A DNA stretch of 64,000 bases from CAVZBW01 sp963778465 (GTDB taxonomy: Bacteria; Actinomycetota; Acidimicrobiia; Acidimicrobiales; RAAP-2): NCBI GenBank assembly GCA_963778465.1, contig CAVZUK010000002.1, forward strand, positions 1,302,001 through 1,366,000, in the 5' to 3' direction. Numbering within the stretch: position 1 is the first letter of the stretch; every line of letters begins with the position of its first letter. Positions 8,728 through 17,336 of this stretch are shown one piece after another. Position numbers and translations under genes: made by a program. Under the pieces are notes generated by a model, which was not told where the DNA came from, searched no databases, and saw only the letters and a list, made by a program, of their open reading frames with translations.

Positions 8728-9798
8728 ATGAGGCGATCCGAGTTTGCACGACCGGAGCCCCTCCCCGAGGGCGCCCTGCCGATTCCGGCCGGTCAGGCAC
8801 TGGTCGTCTCGGGTTCGGCCAACTGGCAGCCGTCGGACCGCTACCTGCCTCCTGAGGCCATCGCACCACTCCAGGTGATCACGGCGAGGGGCGTCCAGGC
8901 CTGCCCGTGGTTCGACCGCTACCGCGGGAAGGGGGTGTCCTCGCTCCTCGCGCTCCCGGACGGCCAGAGCGTGGTCTTCACGACGGGGTCGGACCTGGTC
9001 CGGTTGAGGCTGGGCTCGAGGGAGGGGAGCCCGCTCCCCGTCGAGCGCCTGGCCGACGTCCACGAGCTCACCCTGGGGGACCGGAGACTGCTCGTGGCCA
9101 ACACCGGTCGCGACGAGGCGCTCGAGGTGGACCTCGCCACCGACCGGGTGCTCCGCCGCCTGGACCTGACCCCGCTGCGGTCGCCGGGGCGCAGGGTGCG
9201 CTCGTCCGCCGGCTCCGGGATCGAGAGCTTCCACCTGAACCAGGTCTTCCGGGACGGGGACCGCCTTCTCGGCCTGGTGCACCACGTCGACGGCTTCCGC
9301 CTGTTCTCCCATGCCCAGCGTCGCCTGACCGGCCACGGCAGCGGGGGCGTGCTCGACCTCGAGACGGGGTGGCGAAAGGACCTCCGGTTGCACGCGCCCC
9401 ACACGGTGCGTCGCCGGGGGGAGGAGTGGCTGGTCCTGAACAGCGGCCGCAGGGAGCTGGTCGTAATCGACCGCGAATGGGAGGTCTCGCGAAGGGTGGG
9501 CCTGCGCGGCTGGGGCCGCGGCGGCTCCCTCTCGGCGGACGGCCGGATCTTCTTCGCCGGGATCTCGGGCATACGCCGCCGGTACGCGAGGGACGGCGAT
9601 TCGACCTGGACGGGGGTCGAGGCGGTGGAGATCGACACGGACCGGCGGTGGTCCGTGTCCCTGTCCCGGATCGAGCAGGTCAACTCGGTCGAGATCTGCC
9701 CCATCGAGGTCGCCGACGCACTCGCCGCGTTCCCTCCTGCGCCGACCGCCCGGGAGACGTCGGCGTCGCGCCCCACACCGGCTTCCCGAGCGGGCTGA
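8728..9798 (+). CDS. Beta-propeller-like protein (DUF4915/TIGR03032-like)
   Basis: Uncharacterised cytoplasmic protein of 356 aa. It contains repeated strand-turn-strand patterns of WD/NHL type, for example VVFTTGSDLVRLRLGS, RRLLVANTGRDEALEVDLA and GEEWLVLNSGRRELVVID (about 231-248). The segment HAPHTVRRRGEEWLVLNSG resembles the HxPH...LWVLNSG signature I associate with the DUF4915/TIGR03032 family. No signal peptide or catalytic motif is recognised. The ATG start is preceded by GGAGA at about 10 nt. It interrupts the conserved DUF501-Ppx order and ends 17 nt before ppx. Family assignment is from memory and the function is unknown. Confidence 0.55.
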   Translation: MRRSEFARPEPLPEGALPIPAGQALVVSGSANWQPSDRYLPPEAIAPLQVITARGVQACPWFDRYRGKGVSSLLALPDGQSVVFTTGSDLVRLRLGSREGSPLPVERLADVHELTLGDRRLLVANTGRDEALEVDLATDRVLRRLDLTPLRSPGRRVRSSAGSGIESFHLNQVFRDGDRLLGLVHHVDGFRLFSHAQRRLTGHGSGGVLDLETGWRKDLRLHAPHTVRRRGEEWLVLNSGRRELVVIDREWEVSRRVGLRGWGRGGSLSADGRIFFAGISGIRRRYARDGDSTWTGVEAVEIDTDRRWSVSLSRIEQVNSVEICPIEVADALAAFPPAPTARETSASRPTPASRAG

Positions 9799-9815
9799 GC
9801 TCCCAGCCTCGCACC

Positions 9816-10790
9816 GTGCCGACGCTCGCGCCCTCCGACGACGTCGTCGCCGCGATCGACTGCGGGACGAATTCCACGCGTCTGCTGGTCATGGACCGGG
9901 GCGGACGTGTCCTGGCCCGCGAGATGCGGATCACCCGGTTGGGTCAGGGCGTCGACGAGACCAAGGAGCTGCGCGACGACGCGATCCGGCGCACGCTTGA
10001 CGTCCTCGCGGACTACCGGAAGGAGATGGATCTCCTCGCCGTCGGCGGGGGCCGACAGGTCGCCACCTCCGCCGTGCGCGACGCCGCCAACGGATCGGAC
10101 TTCCTGCGGGCCGCGACCGAGGTCACCGGGCTCGCCACCGAGCTCCTGGATGGCCGGGACGAGGGCCGCCTGTCGTTCGAGGGTGCCACCGCGCGACTGC
10201 CACCTGCCTCCGGAGCCGACGTGGTGATCGACATCGGGGGTGGGTCGACGGAGCTGGTGGTCGGCTCGGGCGGGGGGGGCGCGGGGAGCGGCGACCGCCG
10301 GCTCGAGGTCATCTCTCTCGACCTTGGATGCGTGCGGATCAGCGAGCGGTACCTGGTGCACGATCCGCCGTCGTCCGAGGAGCTCGACTCGGCCCGGCGG
10401 GGCATCGACGCCGAGCTGGCACGAGCGGTCGAGGCGATCCCGCTGCTGCGCCGGCTGCCGGAGGGGAGTCGATGCATCGGGTTGGCCGGGACGGTGAGCA
10501 CGGTCGTGACCCTCGAGATCGGCCTCGTCGAGTACGACCGTGAAAAGGTGCATCTCTTCCGGCTTCGAGCCGACGTCGTGGACCGTTGGCGGGGCATCCT
10601 CGCATCGGAGACGAGCGCGCAACGACTGCAACATCCCGGCATGGTCGAAGGTCGCGAGGACGTCCTTCTCGGGGGCGTCCTGGTGTTGTCCGAGTGTCTC
10701 GCCCGGCTCGGCTTCGACGAGTGCCTGGTCTCCGAGGCCGACATCCTCGACGGGCTCGTCGCCTCCCAGCTGGAATCCATCCACCCGTGA
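9816..10790 (+). CDS. Ppx/GppA family exopolyphosphatase
   Basis: Hydrolyses inorganic polyphosphate and/or pppGpp by family; substrate choice cannot be read here. The 324-aa protein has the ASKHA two-lobe fold: phosphate-1 AAIDCGTNSTRLLV near residue 9, the GGGRQVATSAVRDAAN segment (about 72-87), phosphate-2 DIGGGSTELVVG (about 139-150) and a C-terminal LAGTVSTVVTLEIGL. The open frame extends upstream through the preceding gene, but the family starts just before the first motif, so I take the GTG at 9816. It closes the mfd-mazG-eno-DUF501-ppx block, as in mycobacteria. Confidence 0.88.
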   Translation: MPTLAPSDDVVAAIDCGTNSTRLLVMDRGGRVLAREMRITRLGQGVDETKELRDDAIRRTLDVLADYRKEMDLLAVGGGRQVATSAVRDAANGSDFLRAATEVTGLATELLDGRDEGRLSFEGATARLPPASGADVVIDIGGGSTELVVGSGGGGAGSGDRRLEVISLDLGCVRISERYLVHDPPSSEELDSARRGIDAELARAVEAIPLLRRLPEGSRCIGLAGTVSTVVTLEIGLVEYDREKVHLFRLRADVVDRWRGILASETSAQRLQHPGMVEGREDVLLGGVLVLSECLARLGFDECLVSEADILDGLVASQLESIHP

Positions 10791-10981
10791 CGCGGAGGTG
10801 CCCGATATCGTTACCAGACCCTTAAACTCGAAGGTTTCGTCGTGACCATCCGGCCAAATCCCACCGACCGACAGAGCAGATCGTCATCGTTTATCCAGTT
10901 CGTTCACAGGAAGCCGCGTTGATTCGGGACACCTTCGCGTCACTTCCGGCGCGCTATTGGGAGAACGGTCAGGCCCTCTTC

Positions 10982-10987
10982 TATCCT
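10982..10987 (+). promoter_or_regulatory. Candidate -10 element (TATCCT), leaderless start at 10995
   Basis: TATCCT lies exactly 7 nt before the GTG at 10995, so transcription would begin at or next to the start codon. It sits in a 204-bp, less GC-rich gap (10791-10994) that otherwise holds no gene. A purine-rich ribosome site is missing, consistent with a leaderless mRNA. Confidence 0.45.
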
Positions 10988-10994
10988 GGCAATC

Positions 10995-12053
10995 GTGGCC
11001 TCTGACGATCCCCCTCGATCGGCCTTCGCGCCCCGGGAGGTCCCGTGGCCGGCCACGACCGTCCCGATCGACGCCGCCCGGGCCACGAGCCTGCTCCGTC
11101 AGACCGCGGTCGGGGTCATGGCGCACGACGAGGCGGCCATGATCGGCCCCTGTCTGGAGGCCATCCTTGGAGAGCGGGCCGGCGCGACCCGCGTTCCGGT
11201 CGTCGTAGTGGTCGCCAGCGGGTGCAGCGACGACACCGTGGACGTGGCGCGCCAGATCGCGGCCCGTGACCCGAGGACCAGGGTCATCGTCGAGCCGGAA
11301 CGCAACGGCAAGGCGGCCGCCATCAACCGGTTCCTCGCAGCCACCACGCACCCTTACTGCGCCCTGATCGGCGCCGACGTGCTCCTGACGCCCGGAGCCC
11401 TGAGCCGGCTGGTCGCTCCCTTGGCCGACGAGTCCTACGGCATGACCGGGGCGCACGTCGTGCCGACCAACCCCCGAGGCGGCCTCGCGGGCAACGTGGT
11501 CCATACGCTCTGGGAGCTGCACCACGAGCTGGCGCGGATGGGGCCCAAGCTCGGCGAGGCGGTCGTGTTCCGCCGGCTGTTCGACGAGATCCCCACCAAC
11601 TCCCTGGTCGACGAGGTGAGCATCGAGCAGCAGGTCCGCTCGACCGGCGTCCAGCTGCGCTACGTCGAGGACGCGGTCGTGCACAACTTCGGCCCCGAGC
11701 GGATCGACGACTACCTGCGGCAGAGGGAGAGGGTCCATCGTGGCCACCTCGGGGTACGCCGCAGCACCGGCTACAGCCCCATGAGCATGAACACCACGTT
11801 GGTGGCCCGAGCCGTGGCCCGGTACTTGATCCGGCGACCCGAGCGCTTTGCCCACGTCACCGTCGCCTGTGCGCTCGAGACCCTGGCCCGTAGCAGGGCC
11901 CGGTACCTCGACATGCTCCACGGGCCCCCCGAGAGCGGGGTGTGGCCGAGGATCGGGAGCTCCAAGCGCTCGTTCCACCCCTCGGGGACGAACGGCTCGA
12001 GCGAGAGCTGGTCGGCCTCGGTGCCGGGGCGGGCCCGCGGCGACGCGCTCTGA
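10995..12053 (+). CDS. Family 2 glycosyltransferase
   Basis: Predicted GT-A fold glycosyltransferase of 352 aa. It has the N-terminal nucleotide-binding pattern VGVMAHDEAAMIGPCLEAIL (about 38-57), VVVVASGCSDDTVDVARQIA, the NGKAAAINRFL segment, an acidic LIGADVLLTPGAL in the DxD position (about 122-134) and DEVSIEQQVRSTG as a likely catalytic-base region. No strong membrane helices are present, though a hydrophobic stretch lies near the C-terminus. Acceptor and donor are unknown. It is followed 8 nt later by another GT2, suggesting a joint role in envelope glycan synthesis. Confidence 0.82.
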   Translation: MASDDPPRSAFAPREVPWPATTVPIDAARATSLLRQTAVGVMAHDEAAMIGPCLEAILGERAGATRVPVVVVVASGCSDDTVDVARQIAARDPRTRVIVEPERNGKAAAINRFLAATTHPYCALIGADVLLTPGALSRLVAPLADESYGMTGAHVVPTNPRGGLAGNVVHTLWELHHELARMGPKLGEAVVFRRLFDEIPTNSLVDEVSIEQQVRSTGVQLRYVEDAVVHNFGPERIDDYLRQRERVHRGHLGVRRSTGYSPMSMNTTLVARAVARYLIRRPERFAHVTVACALETLARSRARYLDMLHGPPESGVWPRIGSSKRSFHPSGTNGSSESWSASVPGRARGDAL

Positions 12054-12061
12054 CCGTCACG

Positions 12062-13054
12062 GTGACCGGGGAGGCGCCGCCCGCAACCACATCCGGCCCC
12101 GTCGCGGCGAGCGCTCGAGACGACGGGGCTCGCTCCCCCCGGGTGGGGGCCCTCGTCGTGGCCTGGAGAGACCGCCCCGAGACCCTCGCCGCACTCGAGA
12201 GCCTCGCCGACATGGACCGGCGGCCGGACGTCACCGTGTGCGTGGCCCAGGAGTGCTCGCCGGAGTCGTTGCGCCAGCTGGCCCAGCTCGACATCGGCGG
12301 ACTCGAGGTCGTCGCCGTAGGCGAGAACCTGGGCTTCGCGCGTGCGGCGAACCTCGCCATGGAGCGCCTCCTCGAGCGGGGCGTCGAATGGACCCTGCTG
12401 CTCAACGACGATGCCACCGCCGATCCGAGCTGTCTCGCACGTTGCCTCGAGGAAGTCGATCGCGCTCCCGGCGCGGCCGTCATCGGCCCGGCGGTGCGGA
12501 TCACCGACCACCCAGATCGACTGTGGTTTGCGGGGGGGATCCACGATCGGAGGCTCGCCTTCACCCGCCACCGGGGCCTCGGATCGCCCTCCGATCGCCC
12601 TCCGGCAAGCTCGGACGCCGACTACATCTCCGGCTGCTGCGCGCTCGTCTCGAGCGCTGCGTGGCGGGAGGTGGGTGGCTTCCGCGAGGACTTCTTCATG
12701 TACTACGAGGATGTCGAGTGGTGCTACCGAGCCCGCACCCGGGGGTGGCGGTGCCGGTACGTCGGGGAGACGCTGTGCAGCCATGCCCTGGGCGTCTCCT
12801 CGGGACAGCGGGGCAGCCTCGGCCTCTCCCGGAACACGGCGTACTACCTGGCCCGCAACCCCCTGCGCTTCGCGCTCGACACCGAGTCCCTCGGGATGCG
12901 ATGGTCGCGGATCGTGGGGATCCTGGTCGTCTGGGGCGGCTACAACGCGTGGCGCCTGGTGCGCGGGCACCGCGCCGGGGCGGCGGGTGCGTACGTCCGT
13001 GGGACGATCGACGCCTTGGAGGGCCGCATGGGGCCGGCCCCTCGCGGCACGTGA
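12062..13054 (+). CDS. Family 2 glycosyltransferase, rhamnosyltransferase-like
   Basis: GT2 enzyme of about 330 aa. Motifs follow the WbbL/rhamnosyltransferase pattern: VGALVVAWRDRPETLAALES, GENLGFARAANLAM (about 86-99), LLNDDATADPS carrying the DxD-equivalent (about 113), the CCALVSSAAWREVGGF acceptor loop and FFMYYEDVEWCYRARTRGW with the catalytic base (about 209-227). A hydrophobic helix lies near the C-terminus (IVGILVVWGGYNAW). I take the GTG at 12062, 8 nt after the previous stop. An upstream in-frame GTG at 11942 would overlap the neighbour by 112 bases and is less likely. Sugar specificity is not deducible. Confidence 0.82.
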   Translation: MTGEAPPATTSGPVAASARDDGARSPRVGALVVAWRDRPETLAALESLADMDRRPDVTVCVAQECSPESLRQLAQLDIGGLEVVAVGENLGFARAANLAMERLLERGVEWTLLLNDDATADPSCLARCLEEVDRAPGAAVIGPAVRITDHPDRLWFAGGIHDRRLAFTRHRGLGSPSDRPPASSDADYISGCCALVSSAAWREVGGFREDFFMYYEDVEWCYRARTRGWRCRYVGETLCSHALGVSSGQRGSLGLSRNTAYYLARNPLRFALDTESLGMRWSRIVGILVVWGGYNAWRLVRGHRAGAAGAYVRGTIDALEGRMGPAPRGT

Positions 13055-13120
13055 AGGCCGGCTCGTGAAGACCGGCTCGGTCATGCGCCGGTCGCCCGAC
13101 GGGCCGGACTCGGGCCCCGG

Positions 13121-13504
13121 GTGTCGGGTCGCTCGTTGACGACGATCCCGCCGCTGCTCGTCGGGTGGTTCGTGGTCGTCCTGTGCTTCGTCCCGCTGCT
13201 GGTCTTTGCGATCGTCACCGTCGTTCGCAGGACGCGGCACGACCGGGACGACCTGTCCGAGGCGTCACCGACATCCGAGGCGCAAGCGGCCCACGCCAAG
13301 TACGTGGAGCCTCCCCGGAGCGATCCGCACTACGGCGACCCTTGGCAGGTGCAACCGCCGCCGCGGCGACCGGCGGGCCGCTACGACGAGCCAGCCGGCC
13401 GCAACGGCCCGATGAGCCCGGCTGCTCCGCCCGGCTCCGATCGCCCGGCGCGGCATCGGCGCCCCGAGACCGGCGGGGACGATTGGCGCGACGACCGTTG
13501 GTGA
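13121..13504 (+). CDS. Small single-pass membrane protein, unknown
   Basis: Hypothetical protein of 127 aa. A hydrophobic helix at about 12-33 (LLVGWFVVVLCFVPLLVFAIVT) is followed by basic residues (RRTRHDR) and a hydrophilic, Pro/Arg/Asp-rich cytosolic-type tail with no recognised domain. It starts with GTG 66 nt after the GT2 gene and ends just before the convergent membrane glycosyltransferase gene. Codon usage and frame preference match neighbours, so it is likely real. No function can be assigned. Confidence 0.6.
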   Translation: MSGRSLTTIPPLLVGWFVVVLCFVPLLVFAIVTVVRRTRHDRDDLSEASPTSEAQAAHAKYVEPPRSDPHYGDPWQVQPPPRRPAGRYDEPAGRNGPMSPAAPPGSDRPARHRRPETGGDDWRDDRW

Positions 13505-13560
13505 CGGGCTGGCCGCCCGACGCTCGAAGGGCGCGTAGCCGGGGGTCGGGTGCCCGCCGG

Positions 13561-16149
13561 TCAGCCCGTTGAGGCGACGGTCCTCACGAATACGAGCCCG
13601 GCGTCGCTCGGGTCGAAGGCGATGACCACCGTGCGCTGCGGGGATGGCGCGTCGGGCACCCTCCACTTGACCTTGCCCCCTCGCTCGACGATGCCTTGTG
13701 GCACCGACACCGAGGAGAACGGCCCGTTGCTCCAGGCCATCCCGCTCGTGATCATGAGCTCCAGGTCCGGGACGATGAGACCCTGGGCGTAGTTGGTGCC
13801 GCCGAAGAGCATGAGCTCGCCGACTCCCTCGGACACGCGGGTGATCGAAGAACGCTTCTGCGCGCTCCAGCCGAACCTGGTCATGTCCGGAAGCGGTGGG
13901 ACGGTCACGGGCGCCTGGAAGTTGAACTGGTACCGCAACTGGAAGGCCCGTGCGGGGGACGCCGGGACGGTCCCCACGCTGAAGGGATTGGCGAGCACGG
14001 TCGAGACCCGGGTCGGGTCGAGGAAGCGGCCGACGCCGGTCGGGCCGAGGCTGCCGTGGAAGGTCGAGGGGTCGCCGGCGTCGCCGGGAGATGCCGAGAA
14101 TGCGCCGATCACTGCACCGCTCCAGTAGATGGTGCCGCCCGCGTGCAACCAGGGCGACACCAGGTCCTGGTGGGCGGAGAACACCTCGAGGGGGAGGACC
14201 CCGCTCATGTCGACCAGGGCCGTATGGCGAGCGGCGCCCTGATCGAGCAGCAACGTGCGCAGTTGGTCCGCGTCGACGCTGCGCACGGTGCCCCGGTAGC
14301 CGTGCAGATGCAGCTCGTTGGTCAGGCCGTTGGCGATGTTGTGGACGGCGACGGGGGTGGTGCCGAGCACCGGATACGAGGGGTCGACAAAGATGTCGAC
14401 CTCGGTCGGCACGTTGGTCGTGAGCGTCGGGAACGACGCCAGGCGGAGGTCTTGGAGAGAGGCGCTCGCGCGGACGGTCGCGGTGACCTCGGTTCCCTGG
14501 GCTGCGCTCGTCGCCGTGAGCGCGACGGACGCGCCCGCGCCGGAGGCTCCGGCGGCGCCTGTGAGCGCCGTCCCGGAGACGGCGACGACGAGGATCACGG
14601 CCATGGCGGGGACGACCCCTCCGTTGGTCGTGCCGAAGAGGGCCACCAGGCGCTGGCGCCGCGGGGTGGGCGTCCACAGCACGGCCTTGAGGAGCGAGTA
14701 CAAGCCGGTCAACGCGAGCACGGTGATGGGCCCGCGAAAGTTGGTGCCGCCCGGTCCCGAGCTCCACGGCAGCTGGCTCATGGTGGTCCACGACGTCACG
14801 TCGTTGGTCACCGCGGCCGGCGAGACGACGTGATCCATCAGGGGGAAGAGCAACGCCGAGGGGCCGTAGAGGGTGATGGCCGAGGCCAGTGCGGCGATGC
14901 TGAAGGAGATGACCGACCACATCGCCCTTCGCCACAGGACGGCCAGGGTGATCAGCTCGGGCAGGAACCACAACGCGTACTGCGCGTTGGCGATCGGCCC
15001 GAGGATCACGACCACGACCATGACGAGCCCCACCATGGCGACGAGTGAGAACGCCAGGTCCCTCCTCGCCTGTCGCATCCCGACGAGGCCGAGCAGGACC
15101 GCCAGGACGAGCTGCAGGGCGAGGACCAACCGGCCGAGGCCTCCCCAGTTGGTGAGTGCCGACGACAGGCCGTTCAGGCCTCGGAACCCGAGGATCCCGA
15201 AGATGGAGTAGCCCCCAGGCGGGCTGCTGCTGGTGCGCCCGAAGAGCCCCGTCAGCATCGCGTGCAGCTGGCCGGTGGCGAGCACCGGGAGCATGAGGAG
15301 GACGATGCACGCACTCAGCCCGCCCACGAACGGCGCGGCGGAGCGAAGGCGCGACTCGACCGTGTCGCCGCCCCGGTCGAAGGCCACCAGCACGAAGAGC
15401 GGAACCAAGAAGGCGGGCGAGCCCTTCGTCATGATGGCCAACCCGAGGGCGATTCCCGCCCAGACGTAGCGGCTCGAGAGGAACAGCACGATGGCGGCGA
15501 GGATCGTGAAGGCCACGATGATGTCGAAGGCCCCGAACACGCTGCTCTCGAAGATCACGAAGGGGTTGAGGAACCAGAGGCAGAAGGCCGAGCGTGCCCG
15601 CCGCTCGTTGGTCGTCCGCCGCACGACCTCGTAGAGGAGCAGCCCGGTGCCCAGGTCGAAGAGGAAGAGTATCCCCTTGAAGCACCAGTTGAAGAGGGGG
15701 GAGGTGACGATGACCGAGAAGGCGTTGCTGCCGGCGAGACCCTCGAGCTGCAGGTTGGAGTGACCGATGTCGGTCGTGGAAAAGCCGAGGTGCTGCAGGA
15801 ACCAGCCCACTCCCTGGAGGAGGTCGCCCCAGACCGGCGGGTACGAGAACCCGATGCGCTGGTAGAGGGCGAGGTGCTGCATGCCGTTGGCGCTGGCGAG
15901 CCACCAGATGGAGTCGTCCTTGGACCAAGAGGTGAGGGGGATGAGGATCAGACGGCAGGCGACGCCGAGCACCAACGGCAGCGCCAGGACCCGCCACGTC
16001 TCGAGGAGCCGCGTCGAAGCGGGCGGCTCGGCGATCTCCGGGAAGGGATCACGAGGGGGGAAGTCGGCAGAGGGTTCGTCCAGGGTCGGGGTGCCGACTT
16101 GCTCTCCGAGCCGGGCGAGTCGTTCGAATTCCATGGGATTGTGCGACAC
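13561..16149 (-). CDS. Polytopic GT-C-like membrane glycosyltransferase
   Basis: Membrane protein of 862 aa. A cytosolic N-terminus of about 50 residues precedes roughly a dozen hydrophobic helices (about 50-560). The first external loop carries an acidic pair (SKDDSIWW) followed by SYPPVWGDLLQG, the usual layout of GT-C enzymes that use polyprenyl-phosphate sugars. The C-terminal 300 residues form a hydrophilic, probably extracytoplasmic domain (DIFVDPSYPVLGT, HLHGYRGTVRSVDADQL). Start is GTG at 16149, with an ATG 5 codons in as an alternative. It converges with the small membrane protein gene. Donor and acceptor are unknown; an envelope polysaccharide role is inferred from the flanking GT and epimerase genes. 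Confidence 0.72.
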   Translation of the reverse strand: MSHNPMEFERLARLGEQVGTPTLDEPSADFPPRDPFPEIAEPPASTRLLETWRVLALPLVLGVACRLILIPLTSWSKDDSIWWLASANGMQHLALYQRIGFSYPPVWGDLLQGVGWFLQHLGFSTTDIGHSNLQLEGLAGSNAFSVIVTSPLFNWCFKGILFLFDLGTGLLLYEVVRRTTNERRARSAFCLWFLNPFVIFESSVFGAFDIIVAFTILAAIVLFLSSRYVWAGIALGLAIMTKGSPAFLVPLFVLVAFDRGGDTVESRLRSAAPFVGGLSACIVLLMLPVLATGQLHAMLTGLFGRTSSSPPGGYSIFGILGFRGLNGLSSALTNWGGLGRLVLALQLVLAVLLGLVGMRQARRDLAFSLVAMVGLVMVVVVILGPIANAQYALWFLPELITLAVLWRRAMWSVISFSIAALASAITLYGPSALLFPLMDHVVSPAAVTNDVTSWTTMSQLPWSSGPGGTNFRGPITVLALTGLYSLLKAVLWTPTPRRQRLVALFGTTNGGVVPAMAVILVVAVSGTALTGAAGASGAGASVALTATSAAQGTEVTATVRASASLQDLRLASFPTLTTNVPTEVDIFVDPSYPVLGTTPVAVHNIANGLTNELHLHGYRGTVRSVDADQLRTLLLDQGAARHTALVDMSGVLPLEVFSAHQDLVSPWLHAGGTIYWSGAVIGAFSASPGDAGDPSTFHGSLGPTGVGRFLDPTRVSTVLANPFSVGTVPASPARAFQLRYQFNFQAPVTVPPLPDMTRFGWSAQKRSSITRVSEGVGELMLFGGTNYAQGLIVPDLELMITSGMAWSNGPFSSVSVPQGIVERGGKVKWRVPDAPSPQRTVVIAFDPSDAGLVFVRTVASTG

Positions 16150-16281
16150 GACAGGAAAGACCCGCCCCGATCAGGGCCTTCGTGACCGGGAGTTGCGCAG
16201 CAGACTAGTGCGCGGGGCCTCCGCGGAGGGGTCACTCGCCACGTGGTGGCCGGGTCGAACCCGCCCCGCAGGTCGCGGGCG

Positions 16282-17328
16282 TTACGTGTCCCGCGGAGAG
16301 ACGACGGCGGGGGAATGCCGGAAGAACTGCTCCACGTCGTGCTCGTAGCGGTACTGCTCGCGATCGCGCCCGGCCCACCGACGAAGTCGCAGGCCGTCGG
16401 CAAAGCTCTTGACCGCACCTGCGCTCGTGTACTGATACCGGAACCCGGTGGCGATGAGCCGGCGGCGGTCGATGCCGCGGCCGTAGCGCAAGAGCGCCTC
16501 GAGCTCCGGCGGGAAGTGGAAGTAGCCCGTTCGGACCAGGGGGGCGATCCCGAGCCGGGCACGCCAGGGGGAGAGCGGGAGCGGGCGCGCCCCGCAGATG
16601 GTGGCCACCTCGCTCCAGGGCAGCTGCCCGGCGCCGGCGACGTTGTAGATCCCGGCGAGCTGGTTGCGGGTCACGTGCTCCAGCGCGTTCACGACGTCGC
16701 GCTCGTGGACGAACTGGACGAGAGGATCGAAGCCGAAGATCGTCGGGAAGAAGCGCCGGGAGAGGTTCTTGCTGATCGGCGTGACGAGGTCGTTGCCGAG
16801 CACGTTGGCAAAGCGCAGGAGCGTGACGACGGTCCCAGGGTTGTACTCGTCGAAGTCCCGGACCAGGGACTCGGCCTCGACGAGGGACCGCTCGATGCGC
16901 GTGCGCGGAGGGGAGCTGCGCGCGGTGTCCTCGGAGAAGACGGCGGGATCCCTCTCCGAGGCGCCGTAGACGAGCGACGACGACTTGACCACGAGCTGGC
17001 TCACCGACGAGCCGCCAGCGCTGGCCGCCGCGAGGAGGTTCATGGTGCCGATCACGTTGATGTCGTGCAGCGCCCTCGGTGAGACCCGGGTGGAATCCAC
17101 CACCAGGGACGTGTGGACGATCGTGTCGACCTGGGTGGCCCGCACGATGCGGTTGAGGATCGAGTAGGCCTGGTCGACCCGGACGAACTCCGCCCGGTCG
17201 AAGGGCACCGGAGGCGCGTGGCTGCCGATCCCGATCACGATCTCGGTGTCGGGGTCCGACTCGAACGTCTGGACCGCTCGGCCACCCCAGAAGGTGTCGG
17301 CCCCGGTGACGAGGATGCGGTGCCCCAC
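16282..17328 (-). CDS. NAD-dependent epimerase/dehydratase-like protein (extended SDR)
   Basis: Rossmann-fold protein of 348 aa. The N-terminal RILVTGADTFWGGRA is a variant of the TGxxGxxG dinucleotide motif. Then come an acidic strand end, VKSSSLVYGASERDP and LLRFANVLG. I do not see the catalytic YxxxK of the extended SDR family at its expected place (the segment reads RTRIERSLVEAE), so activity may differ or be lost. The GTG start at 17328 lies 8 nt after the acyltransferase stop, so the two are an operon. The pairing recalls the adjacent galE2-like and acyltransferase genes Rv0501/Rv0502 of mycobacteria, a comparison made from memory. Confidence 0.75.
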   Translation of the reverse strand: MGHRILVTGADTFWGGRAVQTFESDPDTEIVIGIGSHAPPVPFDRAEFVRVDQAYSILNRIVRATQVDTIVHTSLVVDSTRVSPRALHDINVIGTMNLLAAASAGGSSVSQLVVKSSSLVYGASERDPAVFSEDTARSSPPRTRIERSLVEAESLVRDFDEYNPGTVVTLLRFANVLGNDLVTPISKNLSRRFFPTIFGFDPLVQFVHERDVVNALEHVTRNQLAGIYNVAGAGQLPWSEVATICGARPLPLSPWRARLGIAPLVRTGYFHFPPELEALLRYGRGIDRRRLIATGFRYQYTSAGAVKSFADGLRLRRWAGRDREQYRYEHDVEQFFRHSPAVVSPRDT

Positions 17329-17336
17329 CGGAGTGG

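Noticed and set aside
8907..9815. Upstream extension of the Ppx/GppA frame (627 codons)
   Set aside because: Runs out of phase through the beta-propeller-like gene; the ASKHA motif begins directly after GTG 9816.
13265..15997. 910-codon minus-strand frame overlapping the GT-C-like gene
   Set aside because: It is on the same strand but in another phase, with low-complexity Arg/Pro/His content. The 862-aa frame has clear membrane helices and is the real gene.
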